Shown: piece by piece, positions 16,173-25,103 of the stretch
Layout: each line of letters begins with the position of its first letter
How positions within the stretch are numbered: the stretch's first letter is position 1
Assembly (NCBI GenBank): GCA_002702745.1
Contig: PABM01000022.1
Location: 47,574 to 80,646 of the forward strand
Origin: Flavobacteriaceae bacterium
GTDB lineage: Bacteria > Bacteroidota > Bacteroidia > Flavobacteriales > Flavobacteriaceae
Direction of reading: 5' to 3'
Length of the DNA: 33,073 nt
Translations under genes and position numbers: made by a program
Notes under the pieces: generated by a model
What the model saw: only the letters and a program-made list of their open reading frames with translations
What the model was told of the DNA's origin: nothing
Database searches by the model: none

Positions 16173-17549
16173 ATGAATATTGATCAATTATACGATAATC
16201 AACTAAATTTCATTAATACTCACCAAAAGATAAGTGTTGAAGAAAGATTAAAGTATTTAAAAAAGCTGAAAAATGAAATCAATATAAATGAAGAAAATAT
16301 TTATAATGCGCTAGATTTAGATTTAAGTAAACCTAGATTTGAAACTTATGCTACTGAAATTGGTTTTCTAATTAATGAGATAGATTTATTTATAAGGAAG
16401 TTAAAAACCTGGGCAAAACCACATAATGTTACTCCTGCATTAATGAATTTTCCCTCGAAGGATTATATTATTTACGAGCCATATGGGAAGGTTTTGGTTA
16501 TATCCCCCTGGAATTATCCATTTCAATTGGCTTTACTTCCAGCAATGTCAGCTTTTGCAGCAGGAAATAATGTTGTATTAAAACCTAGTGAACACACACC
16601 AAATACATCAAGTTTAATAAAAAAAATTATCGAAAAAGTCTTTCCAAGTGAACTAATGTGTGTTGTTGAGGGTGATGCAAAAATAGCTTCTCAATTATTA
16701 GAGAAAAAATGGGATTATATCTTTTTTACAGGCAGTGTAAATATTGGAGAAATTGTAGCTGTTTCCGCAGCAAAAAGTTTAACGCCCTACACTCTTGAAT
16801 TAGGCGGGAAAAGTCCTGCAATAATAGATAGAGACACTGACCTAAAATTGGTAAGTAAAAGAATTGTATGGGGAAAGTTTTTAAATTCTGGTCAGACTTG
16901 TGTTGCCCCTGATTATCTAATTGTTCATAAATCAATAAAAGGTAAATTAATAAAAGAATTGATCGATAGAATTGAACTAACTTTTGATAAAAATTTTGAT
17001 AATACATCAGATATTACTGCCATTGTCAATGAAAAAAATTTTAATAGACTAACAGAGTTAATCAACGAAAACAAAATTATCTACGGAGGTAAATCAGATC
17101 GAGAAAATCGCTATATTTTTCCTACTATTCTCGATAGCCCAAAAATGGACAGCAATATAATGAAAGAAGAAATTTTTGGTCCAATTCTTCCAGTCTTGAG
17201 TTTTGAAAAATTGGAAGATATTGATAACATAATTAATAAAAATCCAAATCCACTAGCACTTTATGTTTTTTCAAATAACAAAAAATTTACCGACACTGTT
17301 ATAAATCGCTACTCATTTGGTGGAGGCTCAATTAATGACACAATAGTTCATCTTGCCAATTCTAGATTACCTTTTGGGGGAGTTGGTAACAGCGGCATAG
17401 GTTCTTATCACGGAAAATTAAGCTTCGAATTGTTTTCTCACAAAAAATCGATTGTTAACAGATCAACTTGGTTTGATAACAACTTGAGGTATGCACCTTA
17501 TAAAAATAAATTAAGTCTGTTGAGAAAGCTTATGAAATACCTAGGTTAG
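16173..17549 (+). CDS. Aldehyde dehydrogenase, ALDH3-like
   Basis: It oxidises aldehydes to acids with NAD(P). At 458 residues it is the short class-3-like form. Visible motifs: ISPWNYPFQLALLP in the cofactor-binding fold, KPSEHTPN, FFTGSVNIGEIV (the G-S motif at the nucleotide loop), LELGGKSPAII with the general base Glu209, and NSGQTCVAPDYL with the nucleophile Cys243. KEEIFGPILPVLSF and LPFGGVGNSGIGSYHGK close the C-terminal part. A short basic, hydrophobic C-terminus (KLSLLRKLMKYLG) could touch the membrane, as in fatty aldehyde dehydrogenases. It is the last gene of the panB operon, and its stop abuts that of pxpC (TAG|CTA). Confidence 0.93.
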   Translation: MNIDQLYDNQLNFINTHQKISVEERLKYLKKLKNEININEENIYNALDLDLSKPRFETYATEIGFLINEIDLFIRKLKTWAKPHNVTPALMNFPSKDYIIYEPYGKVLVISPWNYPFQLALLPAMSAFAAGNNVVLKPSEHTPNTSSLIKKIIEKVFPSELMCVVEGDAKIASQLLEKKWDYIFFTGSVNIGEIVAVSAAKSLTPYTLELGGKSPAIIDRDTDLKLVSKRIVWGKFLNSGQTCVAPDYLIVHKSIKGKLIKELIDRIELTFDKNFDNTSDITAIVNEKNFNRLTELINENKIIYGGKSDRENRYIFPTILDSPKMDSNIMKEEIFGPILPVLSFEKLEDIDNIINKNPNPLALYVFSNNKKFTDTVINRYSFGGGSINDTIVHLANSRLPFGGVGNSGIGSYHGKLSFELFSHKKSIVNRSTWFDNNLRYAPYKNKLSLLRKLMKYLG

Positions 17550-18380
17550 CTATACAATTTTAAATTTTATCTTATCTCCTTGTTTTTTTTGTGAAAGAAT
17601 ACTAATCGATAGTTCATTAATTTGCATAATTCTTGGGTAACCTCCTGAAACCTGACCATCCTTCATTAGCGCAATCATCTTTCCAGAAGGAGTCAATTGA
17701 ATGGTTCCAGGGATAACAGGTGATGTAATTATGGAAAAATTATTAGGTGAAAGTCCGTTTTCAAAAAAATAACCCATTCTATTATTACTTGAAACAACAA
17801 AATATTCTTCATTCAATAATTGAATATCTTTATTATTAATAATATTAAACTCTGGACCTGGAGTAACTTCAATTGAACTTTTAAAAATAGATTCTGTATA
17901 AATCAAACCTGCGTAATCCAAATTATTTTTTTTTAAAAAATTAAACTTATCTCCTTTTTCAACTATTATTTTTGGAGTTAAATTTTCATAAAAACTTAAA
18001 CTATTCAAAATTGAATTGACGCTGAAACCACCAGAAATTGCCAAATAAACTCGAAATCCTTTCAATGCTTTTCCAAAATTTAAAATATCCCCTTTTTTTA
18101 CATCAATCTTATTGTTATTTACAATTGATTTATTATTAAGGGTAATCTCAAAGATTGCCCCAGATATAGCTATTGAGGTGTCTGAATGAAAAGCAAACCT
18201 ACCTCCCATCATTGTTATTTCAAATACTGCCTCATCATTAGAATTACCAACTAGCGAGTTTGCATTACATGCTGAAACAGAATCCATATATCCAGATGAT
18301 GGTACACCATACTTTGAGAACCCATATCTACCAGAATCCTGTATTGTTATATGAAATCCTGAATCCAATACTTCAATCAT
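17550..18380 (-). CDS. pxpC: 5-oxoprolinase subunit PxpC (KipA-type biotin-dependent carboxyltransferase family)
   Basis: With PxpA and PxpB this forms the prokaryotic ATP-dependent 5-oxoprolinase, which hydrolyses 5-oxo-L-proline to glutamate. I start it at the ATG at 18380 (MIEVLDSG), giving 276 residues. The longer frame back to 18431 overlaps pxpB further and adds only a basic, low-complexity lead. The KipA signature is present: QDSGRYGFSKYGVPSSGYMD, then ANSLVGNSNDEAVFEITMMGG. The C-terminal half has SNNRMGYFFEN, SPVIPGTIQLTPSGKMIALMKDGQVSGGYPRI. The start overlaps the pxpB stop (ATGATTGA), suggesting coupled translation. It is the last gene of the operon and ends against the aldehyde dehydrogenase gene with no gap. 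Confidence 0.92.
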   Translation of the reverse strand: MIEVLDSGFHITIQDSGRYGFSKYGVPSSGYMDSVSACNANSLVGNSNDEAVFEITMMGGRFAFHSDTSIAISGAIFEITLNNKSIVNNNKIDVKKGDILNFGKALKGFRVYLAISGGFSVNSILNSLSFYENLTPKIIVEKGDKFNFLKKNNLDYAGLIYTESIFKSSIEVTPGPEFNIINNKDIQLLNEEYFVVSSNNRMGYFFENGLSPNNFSIITSPVIPGTIQLTPSGKMIALMKDGQVSGGYPRIMQINELSISILSQKKQGDKIKFKIV

Positions 18381-19104
18381 TATATTCTGTTTTTTTAATT
18401 TTAAATTCTGAGTTTTTAATTGAATTTTCAATCAAAATAAATTCATCTAAAGATATAGGTCGAAACTTTACGTAATTGGCAACGGGAATTATTACAGGTT
18501 GATTAAAATTTGAAGTATTAAATAAATTAACTGGTGTTTTACCGATTACATACCACCCACCCGGCGAATCTGTGGGATAAATCCCTGTTTGAGCTCCCCC
18601 AATTGCAACAGATCCTTTTACAATACGTCTACTAGGTGTAGATTTTCTGGATATAATTAATCTATTATCAAGTCCTCCTAAATACATAAACCCAGGTAAA
18701 AAACCATACATGTGTAAATAATAAATCTTTGAACTATGAATCTCAATTATCTCATCCTTAGACAATGATATTTTATTTGAATAGTCCTCTAAATCAGATG
18801 AAAACTGCTTTTCATAACAAACTGGAATTTCCCAAACTGACTTTTTTGTAGGATGAATACTTTTAAGTTTATTGTGAATTTCAAGAAACGAATTACAAAT
18901 TTCCTCGTAATTGTCAATTTCTGTTTTGAATATTATAAGTAATGAACAATATCCTTTTCTTAGCTCTAAAATATTCGGATTTTTTAATATAGCATTACTA
19001 AACGAATTAATTTGTGTTGAAATTTCAATTGAAATTTTTGCTGGCCAATTAACAAGAATCGAATCTAAACTGTAACGGAAAAAGTTTATCTTAAATTTTT
19101 GCAT
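18373..19104 (-). CDS. pxpB: 5-oxoprolinase subunit PxpB (KipI-like)
   Basis: This is the KipI-type subunit of 5-oxoprolinase, 243 residues. The C-terminal cyclophilin-like domain has the conserved run YGFLPGFMYLGGL, then SRKSTPSRRIVKGSVAIGGAQTGIYPTDSPGGWYVIGKTPVNLF, which closely follows the family pattern. The N-terminal domain (residues 1-~90) is more divergent and carries YSLDSILVNW at the place of the usual GD-x-A-h-h-h motif. In B. subtilis KipI also inhibits the sporulation kinase KinA, but such a kinase role is not implied here. It overlaps pxpA by 14 bp and pxpC by 8 bp. Confidence 0.92.
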   Translation of the reverse strand: MQKFKINFFRYSLDSILVNWPAKISIEISTQINSFSNAILKNPNILELRKGYCSLLIIFKTEIDNYEEICNSFLEIHNKLKSIHPTKKSVWEIPVCYEKQFSSDLEDYSNKISLSKDEIIEIHSSKIYYLHMYGFLPGFMYLGGLDNRLIISRKSTPSRRIVKGSVAIGGAQTGIYPTDSPGGWYVIGKTPVNLFNTSNFNQPVIIPVANYVKFRPISLDEFILIENSIKNSEFKIKKTEYND

Positions 19105-19813
19105 TATATAATTTATTTAATCCTTTAAGACAATCAAGTATATTTGGACTATCACCATGGACACAAAAGGTATCAGCTTTCAAAAAAATTTTTTTTCCAA
19201 AAGCAGATATTAAATATCCATTATTTATTAAACTATTTATTCTTTCAAACATTAATTCGGAAGAGTTAATGATAGCATTTGCTTTTGTTCTTGAAACAAG
19301 GGTGTTGTCATTATTATAGTTTCTATCCAAAAAAATTTCCTTTCTAATATTAATATTATTTTCAATAGCAAGTTTCTCAATTAAACTACCAGAAGGAACA
19401 TATAAGATAGCATCATTATAATACTCTGAAATAATTTCTACTATCAACATAGCTAAATCATAATTGTTAGCACTTAAATTATAAAGTGCCCCATGAGTTT
19501 TTATATGATCTAGCTGATATTCAAGATCATCCAAAATTTCCCTTAGTGAATTAACCTGTTGAATCAATGACTTTGACAATTCTTTATTTGAAATATTCAT
19601 AGCTTTTCTCCCAAAACCAATTTTGTCTGGGTAAGAGGGATGAGCTCCTATTTTAACTTTGTTTTGCATAGCAATTTCAGCAGCTTCTTTCATGGTATTA
19701 TAATTACCAAAGTGACCTCCACATGCAATACTGCAAGACGATAAAAAGGGCATTATATATCTTTCAATATTTAAACCCTCCCCTAAATCAGCATTTAAAT
19801 GAACATCAATCAT
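19091..19813 (-). CDS. pxpA: 5-oxoprolinase subunit PxpA (LamB/YcsF family)
   Basis: I place the start at the ATG at 19813 (MIDVHLNADLGEG), giving 240 residues, because family members begin with the DLNCDLGEG-type strand at the very N-terminus. A longer frame to 19864 would overlap the transporter gene deeply. Family motifs: HLNADLGEG, SIACGGHFGNYNTM, IGAHPSYPDKIGFGR, HIKTHGALYN, and FCVHGDSPN near the end. One change is seen: the family's common CGFHAGD is CGGHFGN here. The ATG overlaps the TGA of the transporter gene (ATGA). The order transporter-pxpA-pxpB-pxpC matches the B. subtilis ycsG/ycsF/kipIA neighbourhood. Confidence 0.93.
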   Translation of the reverse strand: MIDVHLNADLGEGLNIERYIMPFLSSCSIACGGHFGNYNTMKEAAEIAMQNKVKIGAHPSYPDKIGFGRKAMNISNKELSKSLIQQVNSLREILDDLEYQLDHIKTHGALYNLSANNYDLAMLIVEIISEYYNDAILYVPSGSLIEKLAIENNINIRKEIFLDRNYNNDNTLVSRTKANAIINSSELMFERINSLINNGYLISAFGKKIFLKADTFCVHGDSPNILDCLKGLNKLYNAKI

Positions 19814-21039
19814 TGTATGAAAACTTTTATTATACTTCTGTAGCAAAGTAGAAGACAAAAACAAATGACAATTACCCCTATAATATTTTGAAAAGTTGAA
19901 TTACTATTCTTTTTCAATAATTTAATATTATTCGCTAAAAACATCAAAAAGACAACAATCAATGGAAGAAGTATACCATTTGTAATCTGTGCAAATTTTA
20001 TAATTTCAATTGGGCTAATTCCTATTGAAGAAAAAATCACACCAACCAATAAAACAACTACAGCAATAAATTTAAAATAAGTTGATTTTCTACTTTCCTC
20101 TAATCCCAAGCAACCACATACAACATATGCGGCTGCAATTGGAGCCGTAATCGAGCTTGTTAACCCAGCAGAAAGCAGGCCAATTGCTACTACATATTTT
20201 GAGAAATTTCCATATAGTGGCTCTAAGCCATACGCTAAATCAACAGCGTTTAATATATCGGTTTTTTCAAGACCAGCAGATGTTAAAAGAATACATAGTG
20301 ATATAAGCCCTCCAACTAAAATTGAAATAATTGTATCGAAATTTGCATTTTTTAAATCCCCTTTATTTTTCCATTTGCCATTTACAAGGGCTACATGTAA
20401 AAAAATATTATACGGAACTACAGTAGTTCCAATTAGACCAGCGATTATTAGAATACTGCCTGGTGGAAAATAAAAAAAACTTGAAAATGAAAAAAGAGAA
20501 CCAAAATCAACACCAACAACTAATACTGTAAATACAAATGATAAACTCATTACTAAAACCAGTATAATTAGTATTTTTTCTAAAATCCTATTATTGCCAT
20601 TAACAATCAGCATTAATGCTATAAAACCAGAAAACAAACTGAATATATTAATGTTACTGTATTGTAAATTACTCCCATAGATAAGCTCAAAACCCATAAC
20701 AGCACCGCTTATATTACCTGCTTCATATGCTGTATTTCCAATAAATATTGCTGAGATTACGAGAAGAATTGATGAATATTTTAAGAATTTATTGTCAAAT
20801 TGATTTTTAATTAGATTGGATAAAGATTTTTTTGTACTCATACCAATCCTGACTGCTGTTAATTGAATAAATAAAGTAAGAAGGACAGAAATAAGTAATG
20901 CCCAAATTAAACTATATCCAAATTTAGCCCCTGCTAATGAGCACATTGTTACTGTTCCAGGACCTATAAAAGCTGCAGCAATTACAGAACCTGGACCAAT
21001 GTTTTTTAATCTTTGACTTATATTATTTGTGATATTCAA
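19810..21039 (-). CDS. NRAMP-fold transporter of the 5-oxoprolinase operon (YcsG-like)
   Basis: This 409-residue inner-membrane protein has about 11 hydrophobic helices and the NRAMP/LeuT-like pattern. In TM1 the metal motif DPGN of true Mn/Fe transporters is GPGT (Gly26 to Thr29). In TM6 the MPHN motif is VPYN (Val208 to Asn211). The key Asp, Asn and Met ligands are thus absent, and metal transport is unlikely. It sits directly before pxpABC with an ATGA overlap, as YcsG does in B. subtilis, so uptake of 5-oxoproline or a related compound is my inference. The start is a TTG at 21039, 17 bp inside the end of tilS; no ATG precedes TM1. Regulation probably follows tilS. Confidence 0.85.
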   Translation of the reverse strand: MNITNNISQRLKNIGPGSVIAAAFIGPGTVTMCSLAGAKFGYSLIWALLISVLLTLFIQLTAVRIGMSTKKSLSNLIKNQFDNKFLKYSSILLVISAIFIGNTAYEAGNISGAVMGFELIYGSNLQYSNINIFSLFSGFIALMLIVNGNNRILEKILIILVLVMSLSFVFTVLVVGVDFGSLFSFSSFFYFPPGSILIIAGLIGTTVVPYNIFLHVALVNGKWKNKGDLKNANFDTIISILVGGLISLCILLTSAGLEKTDILNAVDLAYGLEPLYGNFSKYVVAIGLLSAGLTSSITAPIAAAYVVCGCLGLEESRKSTYFKFIAVVVLLVGVIFSSIGISPIEIIKFAQITNGILLPLIVVFLMFLANNIKLLKKNSNSTFQNIIGVIVICFCLLLCYRSIIKVFIQ

Positions 21040-22336
21040 TATTCAACAAGTTTTTTGATTCATTATTTATACTGAACCTGTCATCTAACCTCATTCCAAC
21101 AATCCAGATAATTTTATCATCACCATTGACTAAAATTAGCTTAGATGATTTATCTATCTCCCCTATGTTATTATCCTTTAAAAACTTACCAACTTTTTTT
21201 GACCCATTCATCCCATAGGGAAAAAAATAATCACCATGATTAATACATCTTAATACTACAGGAAATATAAGCTTATCCTTATCAACTGTAACAATATTTA
21301 AATTGTTCTTTTCAATTTTACTTACATCAGTAAAAGATAAGGAGGTTCCGTTTTCAAAACTTATATTATTTATCAATTTTTCAATAATAAATTTTCTGTC
21401 ACTGATTTGATTAATCTCTCTTAATACCAACTTGTTTTTGTGCCTAAATAATACATATGATTTACTAAAAATTTTTTTTCCTGATTCTCCGTCAATTAAA
21501 TTCAATATTTTGTCCCAATCAACAAATCCATAATCTCTTAGGAAGTAGTAAAGAAATGAATCTTTATCAATATGCTCTAAATCTGAAATATTTAATGAAA
21601 CCTCGTTTTTATTGTATTCAAGTAATTCACTTTTTAGCTCATTAATTTTCTGATGAATTAATGAATTAGACATTTTCAAGTAATTTAAAGTATTTCTAAA
21701 ATTTTTAATAAAATTACCCTCTAATTCATCAAACTCTGGAATGATTTTATTTCTAATTTTATTTCGTAAATACGAATTTGATTTATTTGAAGAATCCTCC
21801 CTCCAGGTTAATTTTTTATTTGTAGCAAATTCTAAAATATCTCTCTTTTCAAATTCAATTAAAGGCCTTTTAATTTTACCATTTAACATAGGCACTCCGG
21901 TTAAGCCATCTAAACCAGAACCTCGAGAGATATTGATTAGAAAACTCTCTAATGAATCATTTAGATGATGTGCGGTTAAAATATGTTTAATATTTAAGCG
22001 TGAGGATATCTCATCAAAAAAATCATATCTTAAATCTCTGGCAATCATTTGAATTGAACTTTTTGAAGTTTCCTTAATTTTTTTTGTATCAAAAGATTTT
22101 GAATAGAATTCAATGGAATTTTGCTTACAAAGTTTTTTTACAAACTCTTCATCTCCATCACTATCTTCTCCTCTCAACTTAAAATTACAATGAGCAACAA
22201 CAAAGTTTTTGTTTACAGAAAGCATTAAGTTAAATAGCACAACACTGTCTACACCACCAGAACAACATACAATGCTTTTTTCCTTTTGCAGAAAAGGAAA
22301 TTGATCTTTAATGTAAGATTCAAATTTTGATAGCAT
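21023..22336 (-). CDS. tilS: tRNA(Ile)-lysidine synthase
   Basis: It attaches lysine to cytidine 34 of tRNA-Ile(CAU) so that AUA is read as isoleucine; it is essential in bacteria. The 437-residue protein has the N-type ATP pyrophosphatase P-loop SGGVDS at residues 26-31, VAHCNFKLRGEDSDGDE, TAHHLNDSLESFLINISRGSGLDGLTG (the ATP and Mg site), and the TilS signature WREDSSN. The C-terminal region (from ~residue 340) matches the small substrate-recognition domain, with GDYFFPYGMNGSKKVGKFLKDN. It lies 44 bp after lpdA on the same strand, and its 3' end overlaps the transporter gene by 17 bp. It therefore probably leads, or is carried in, the pxp operon. Confidence 0.95.
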   Translation of the reverse strand: MLSKFESYIKDQFPFLQKEKSIVCCSGGVDSVVLFNLMLSVNKNFVVAHCNFKLRGEDSDGDEEFVKKLCKQNSIEFYSKSFDTKKIKETSKSSIQMIARDLRYDFFDEISSRLNIKHILTAHHLNDSLESFLINISRGSGLDGLTGVPMLNGKIKRPLIEFEKRDILEFATNKKLTWREDSSNKSNSYLRNKIRNKIIPEFDELEGNFIKNFRNTLNYLKMSNSLIHQKINELKSELLEYNKNEVSLNISDLEHIDKDSFLYYFLRDYGFVDWDKILNLIDGESGKKIFSKSYVLFRHKNKLVLREINQISDRKFIIEKLINNISFENGTSLSFTDVSKIEKNNLNIVTVDKDKLIFPVVLRCINHGDYFFPYGMNGSKKVGKFLKDNNIGEIDKSSKLILVNGDDKIIWIVGMRLDDRFSINNESKNLLNIEYHK

Positions 22337-22351
22337 TTCACTTGTTTAAAA

Positions 22352-22359
22352 CAAAGATA
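22352..22359 (-). promoter_or_regulatory. Possible -7 box (TATCTTTG) before tilS
   Basis: TATCTTTG on the minus strand matches TAnnTTTG and ends 15 bp before the tilS start. It overlaps a TTGTTT-A-AAACAA palindrome (22342-22354). No -33 TTG is found at 19 bp, so read-through from lpdA is also possible. Confidence 0.35.
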
Positions 22360-22380
22360 TAGAAATGTACAGAATAAGGT

Positions 22381-23784
22381 TTATATATGAATCGCTCTAT
22401 CTTCGGTTGCAGCAAGCGCGGCCTCCTTGATAGCTTCTGAGAAGGTTGGATGCGCGTGGGATATTCTGGCTATATCCTCAGCAGATGCCCTGTATTCCAT
22501 AGCTACAACAGCTTCAGAAATAAGATCAGCACACCTTGCACCAATCATGTGGATACCTAAAATTTCATCAGATTCAGCATCAGCTAAAATTTTGACAAAA
22601 CCATCCAAATCAGAACTGGCCCTACTTCTTCCCAATGCTCTCATTGGAAATTGGCCTAATTTGTAATTTTTACCATTAGCTTTTAATTCTTCTTCAGTTT
22701 GACCAACTGAAGCAACTTCAGGCCATGTATAAACAACACCTGGAATTAAGTTGTAATTAATATGTGGTTTTTGACCTGCAATATGTTCAGCAACATAAAC
22801 TCCCTCCTCTTCGGCTTTATGAGCCAACATCATACCTTTAACAACATCACCAATTGCATGTATGTTATGAACGCTTGTCCTTAAATTATTATCAACTTCT
22901 ATTCTTCCATACTTATCAGTAGTAATACCAACTTTATCTAAATCTAAACCTTCAGTATATGCACTTCTTCCTACAGAAATCAAACAATAATCTCCTTCAA
23001 AAGTTATTTTTTCTCCTTTCTTATTTTCAGCCGAAATAATCACATCATCTCCGTTTCTTTCTATAGAAGTTACTTTGTGAGAGGTGTTAACTTTAACTCC
23101 ACTTTTCTTAAAAACTTTGGTTAATTCTTTAGATAAGCTAGAATCCATATTTGGAATAATTCTATCTTGATATTCTATAACCGTGACCTTAGAACCAAGC
23201 CTATTATATACCTGCCCTAGCTCAAGACCTATAACTCCACCACCAATTACAACCAAGTGTTTTGGAACCTCTTTTAATTTTAGAGCCTCAGTTGAAGAGA
23301 TAATTCTTTCACCATCAAAATCTACAAACGGTAATTTAGTTGGCTTGCTTCCTGTTGCAATAATGATATTTTTACCATTTATAACTTTGGATTTACCGTT
23401 GTTTTTAATTTCAACTGTTGTTGAGTCTTTAAATGAACCTAATCCATTGAAAACAGTGACTTTATTTTTGTTCATTAAATATTCTAGCCCCTTTGTTGTT
23501 TGTTCGACAACCGATGATTTTCTAGACATCATTTTATCAAGATCAAGTTTAATCTTACCCTCTATTGAAATTCCATGGTCATCAAAATTGTGAAGAGCAT
23601 TTTCATAATGATGAGATGAATCCAATAAAGATTTACTTGGAATACAACCGACATTTAAACATGTTCCACCCATGGTTGAATATTTTTCAACCAACGCTGT
23701 TTTCATTCCAAGTTGAGCGGCTCTGATTGCTGAAACATATCCGCCAGGACCAGAACCAATAACAATGACATCAAAAGAACTCAT
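22381..23784 (-). CDS. lpdA: Dihydrolipoyl dehydrogenase (E3)
   Basis: This FAD-dependent flavoenzyme reoxidises the lipoyl groups of pyruvate and 2-oxoglutarate dehydrogenases and the glycine cleavage system. It has 467 residues. The FAD-binding GSGPGGYVSAIRAAQLG is at the N-terminus. The redox disulfide is Cys42-Cys47 in GGTCLNVGCIPSK. The NAD-binding motif is VIGGGVIGLELGQVYNRLG. The second FAD segment is NIHAIGDVVKGMMLAHKAEEEG. The C-terminal dimer interface supplies the catalytic His-Glu pair in HAHPTFSEAIKEAAL. No E1 or E2 subunit gene is in the window, so this is a stand-alone E3. A -7 box lies upstream, and tilS follows after 44 bp. Confidence 0.96.
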   Translation of the reverse strand: MSSFDVIVIGSGPGGYVSAIRAAQLGMKTALVEKYSTMGGTCLNVGCIPSKSLLDSSHHYENALHNFDDHGISIEGKIKLDLDKMMSRKSSVVEQTTKGLEYLMNKNKVTVFNGLGSFKDSTTVEIKNNGKSKVINGKNIIIATGSKPTKLPFVDFDGERIISSTEALKLKEVPKHLVVIGGGVIGLELGQVYNRLGSKVTVIEYQDRIIPNMDSSLSKELTKVFKKSGVKVNTSHKVTSIERNGDDVIISAENKKGEKITFEGDYCLISVGRSAYTEGLDLDKVGITTDKYGRIEVDNNLRTSVHNIHAIGDVVKGMMLAHKAEEEGVYVAEHIAGQKPHINYNLIPGVVYTWPEVASVGQTEEELKANGKNYKLGQFPMRALGRSRASSDLDGFVKILADAESDEILGIHMIGARCADLISEAVVAMEYRASAEDIARISHAHPTFSEAIKEAALAATEDRAIHI

Positions 23785-23803
23785 ACCACATAAATTTAGG
23801 ATT

Positions 23804-23811
23804 CAAAAATA
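23804..23811 (-). promoter_or_regulatory. Possible -7 box (TATTTTTG) for lpdA
   Basis: TATTTTTG on the minus strand matches TAnnTTTG and ends 19 bp before the lpdA ATG. No -33 TTG is present at the standard distance. Confidence 0.35.
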
Positions 23812-23903
23812 CAAATATTTAAATGTTAAAATAATTTTTAAACTATTAAAATTGATTTTGGTAAATTAGTGAAAAATACAAACTAAATATATTCTTAAAT
23901 TTA

Positions 23904-25103
23904 ATGAAATCTAAACCAGCAAATAATATTCAAGACCTTCAGTTTTTTGGAGAATTTGGCGGAGTCAATCCTTCAATCTCAGATTCCTCAACTTACACAT
24001 TTTTGTCTGCAAATTCAATGAGTGAGACTTTTGAGGGTAATATGGAAGGTTGTTATCTTTATTCTAGAAACTCTTCACCCAGTAATCTTTATTTAGAAGA
24101 GGCCTGTGCCGCATTAGAAGGCACTGAAGCTGCAAATGTTTTTTCATCTGGAATGGGAGCAATAACGGCTACAATTTTACAATTATGTAAGTCCGAAGAC
24201 CATATTATTTCTAGTAGAACGGTTTACGGGGGTACATACGCATTTCTAAAGAATTTCACACCACAACTAAAGATTGAAACAACATTTGTAGACATAACAT
24301 CACTGGATGATATCAATAATTCTATCAAACCAAACACAAAAATTATTTATTGCGAAGTATCATCTAATCCATTACTTGAAATTGCTGATTTAGAAGAGAT
24401 TTCAAAAATTGCCAAAAAAAACAATATAAAATTAGTTGTTGATAATACTTTCACACCATTATCTGTATCCCCAGCTAAATTTGGTGCAGATGTAGTAATT
24501 CATAGTTTAACAAAATTTATTAACGGAACAAGTGATACTATTGCAGGAGTCGTTTGTAGTAGCAAAGAATTTATTCACTCACTTAGAGATGTTAATGATG
24601 GAGCATTTATGCTAATGGGAACAACAATGGATAGTTTAAGAGCTGCTTCAGTTCTAAAGAATATGAGAACACTTCATATAAGAATGAAAAAACACAGCGA
24701 AAATGCAATGTATCTAGCTGAATCTTTTGAAAAAGATGGAATTAAAGCTGTTTATCCTGGATTAAAATCTCACCCCTCTCACAAGATTTTTTCAAAGATG
24801 ATGAATAAAGAGTATGGTTATGGAGGAATGGTAACCATTGACGCAGGTAGTTTAGAAACTGCAAATAAATTAATGGAAAAAATGCAAGATAAAAACTTAG
24901 GATATTTAGCGGTGAGCTTAGGATTTTATAAAACTTTATTTTGCGCACCTGGCTCTTCAACTTCATCAGAAATTTCTGAAGAAGAGCAAGGAAAAATGGG
25001 ATTAAGCGAAGGTTTAATCAGATTTTCGGTTGGACTTGATCAAGATATTTCAAGGACATATGAAGGGATAAAGAAATGCCTTAAAGAATTCAACCTGATT
25101 TAA
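23904..25103 (+). CDS. Cys/Met metabolism PLP-dependent enzyme, methionine gamma-lyase-like
   Basis: This fold-type I PLP enzyme has 399 residues. The PLP lysine is Lys204 in HSLTKFINGTSD. The neighbouring-subunit phosphate contact motif is YSRNSSPSN (family Y-x-R-x-x-NPT). FSSGMGAI, VDNTFTPLS and EGLIRFSVGLDQD are typical. Family members do gamma-lysis, gamma-replacement or beta-lysis of methionine, cystathionine or O-acetylhomoserine. At the place of the methionine gamma-lyase Cys (YGCT) it has YGGT (Gly109/110), so the activity is not settled. The NhaC-family transporter gene starts at the very next base after its stop, suggesting import and breakdown of the same amino acid. It is divergent from lpdA across 119 bp; I see no riboswitch there. 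Confidence 0.85.
   Translation: MKSKPANNIQDLQFFGEFGGVNPSISDSSTYTFLSANSMSETFEGNMEGCYLYSRNSSPSNLYLEEACAALEGTEAANVFSSGMGAITATILQLCKSEDHIISSRTVYGGTYAFLKNFTPQLKIETTFVDITSLDDINNSIKPNTKIIYCEVSSNPLLEIADLEEISKIAKKNNIKLVVDNTFTPLSVSPAKFGADVVIHSLTKFINGTSDTIAGVVCSSKEFIHSLRDVNDGAFMLMGTTMDSLRAASVLKNMRTLHIRMKKHSENAMYLAESFEKDGIKAVYPGLKSHPSHKIFSKMMNKEYGYGGMVTIDAGSLETANKLMEKMQDKNLGYLAVSLGFYKTLFCAPGSSTSSEISEEEQGKMGLSEGLIRFSVGLDQDISRTYEGIKKCLKEFNLI

Noticed and set aside
18381..18431. 17-residue extension of pxpC
   Set aside because: The lead is low-complexity, basic and lies over the end of pxpB; the family starts at the MIEVLDSG position.
19814..19864. 17-residue extension of pxpA
   Set aside because: It overlaps the last helix of the transporter gene; YcsF proteins start at the HLNADLGEG-type strand.
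23785..23903. Possible SAM or other riboswitch before the PLP lyase gene
   Set aside because: The region is nearly all A and T with no paired stems of useful length; no riboswitch core motif is visible.
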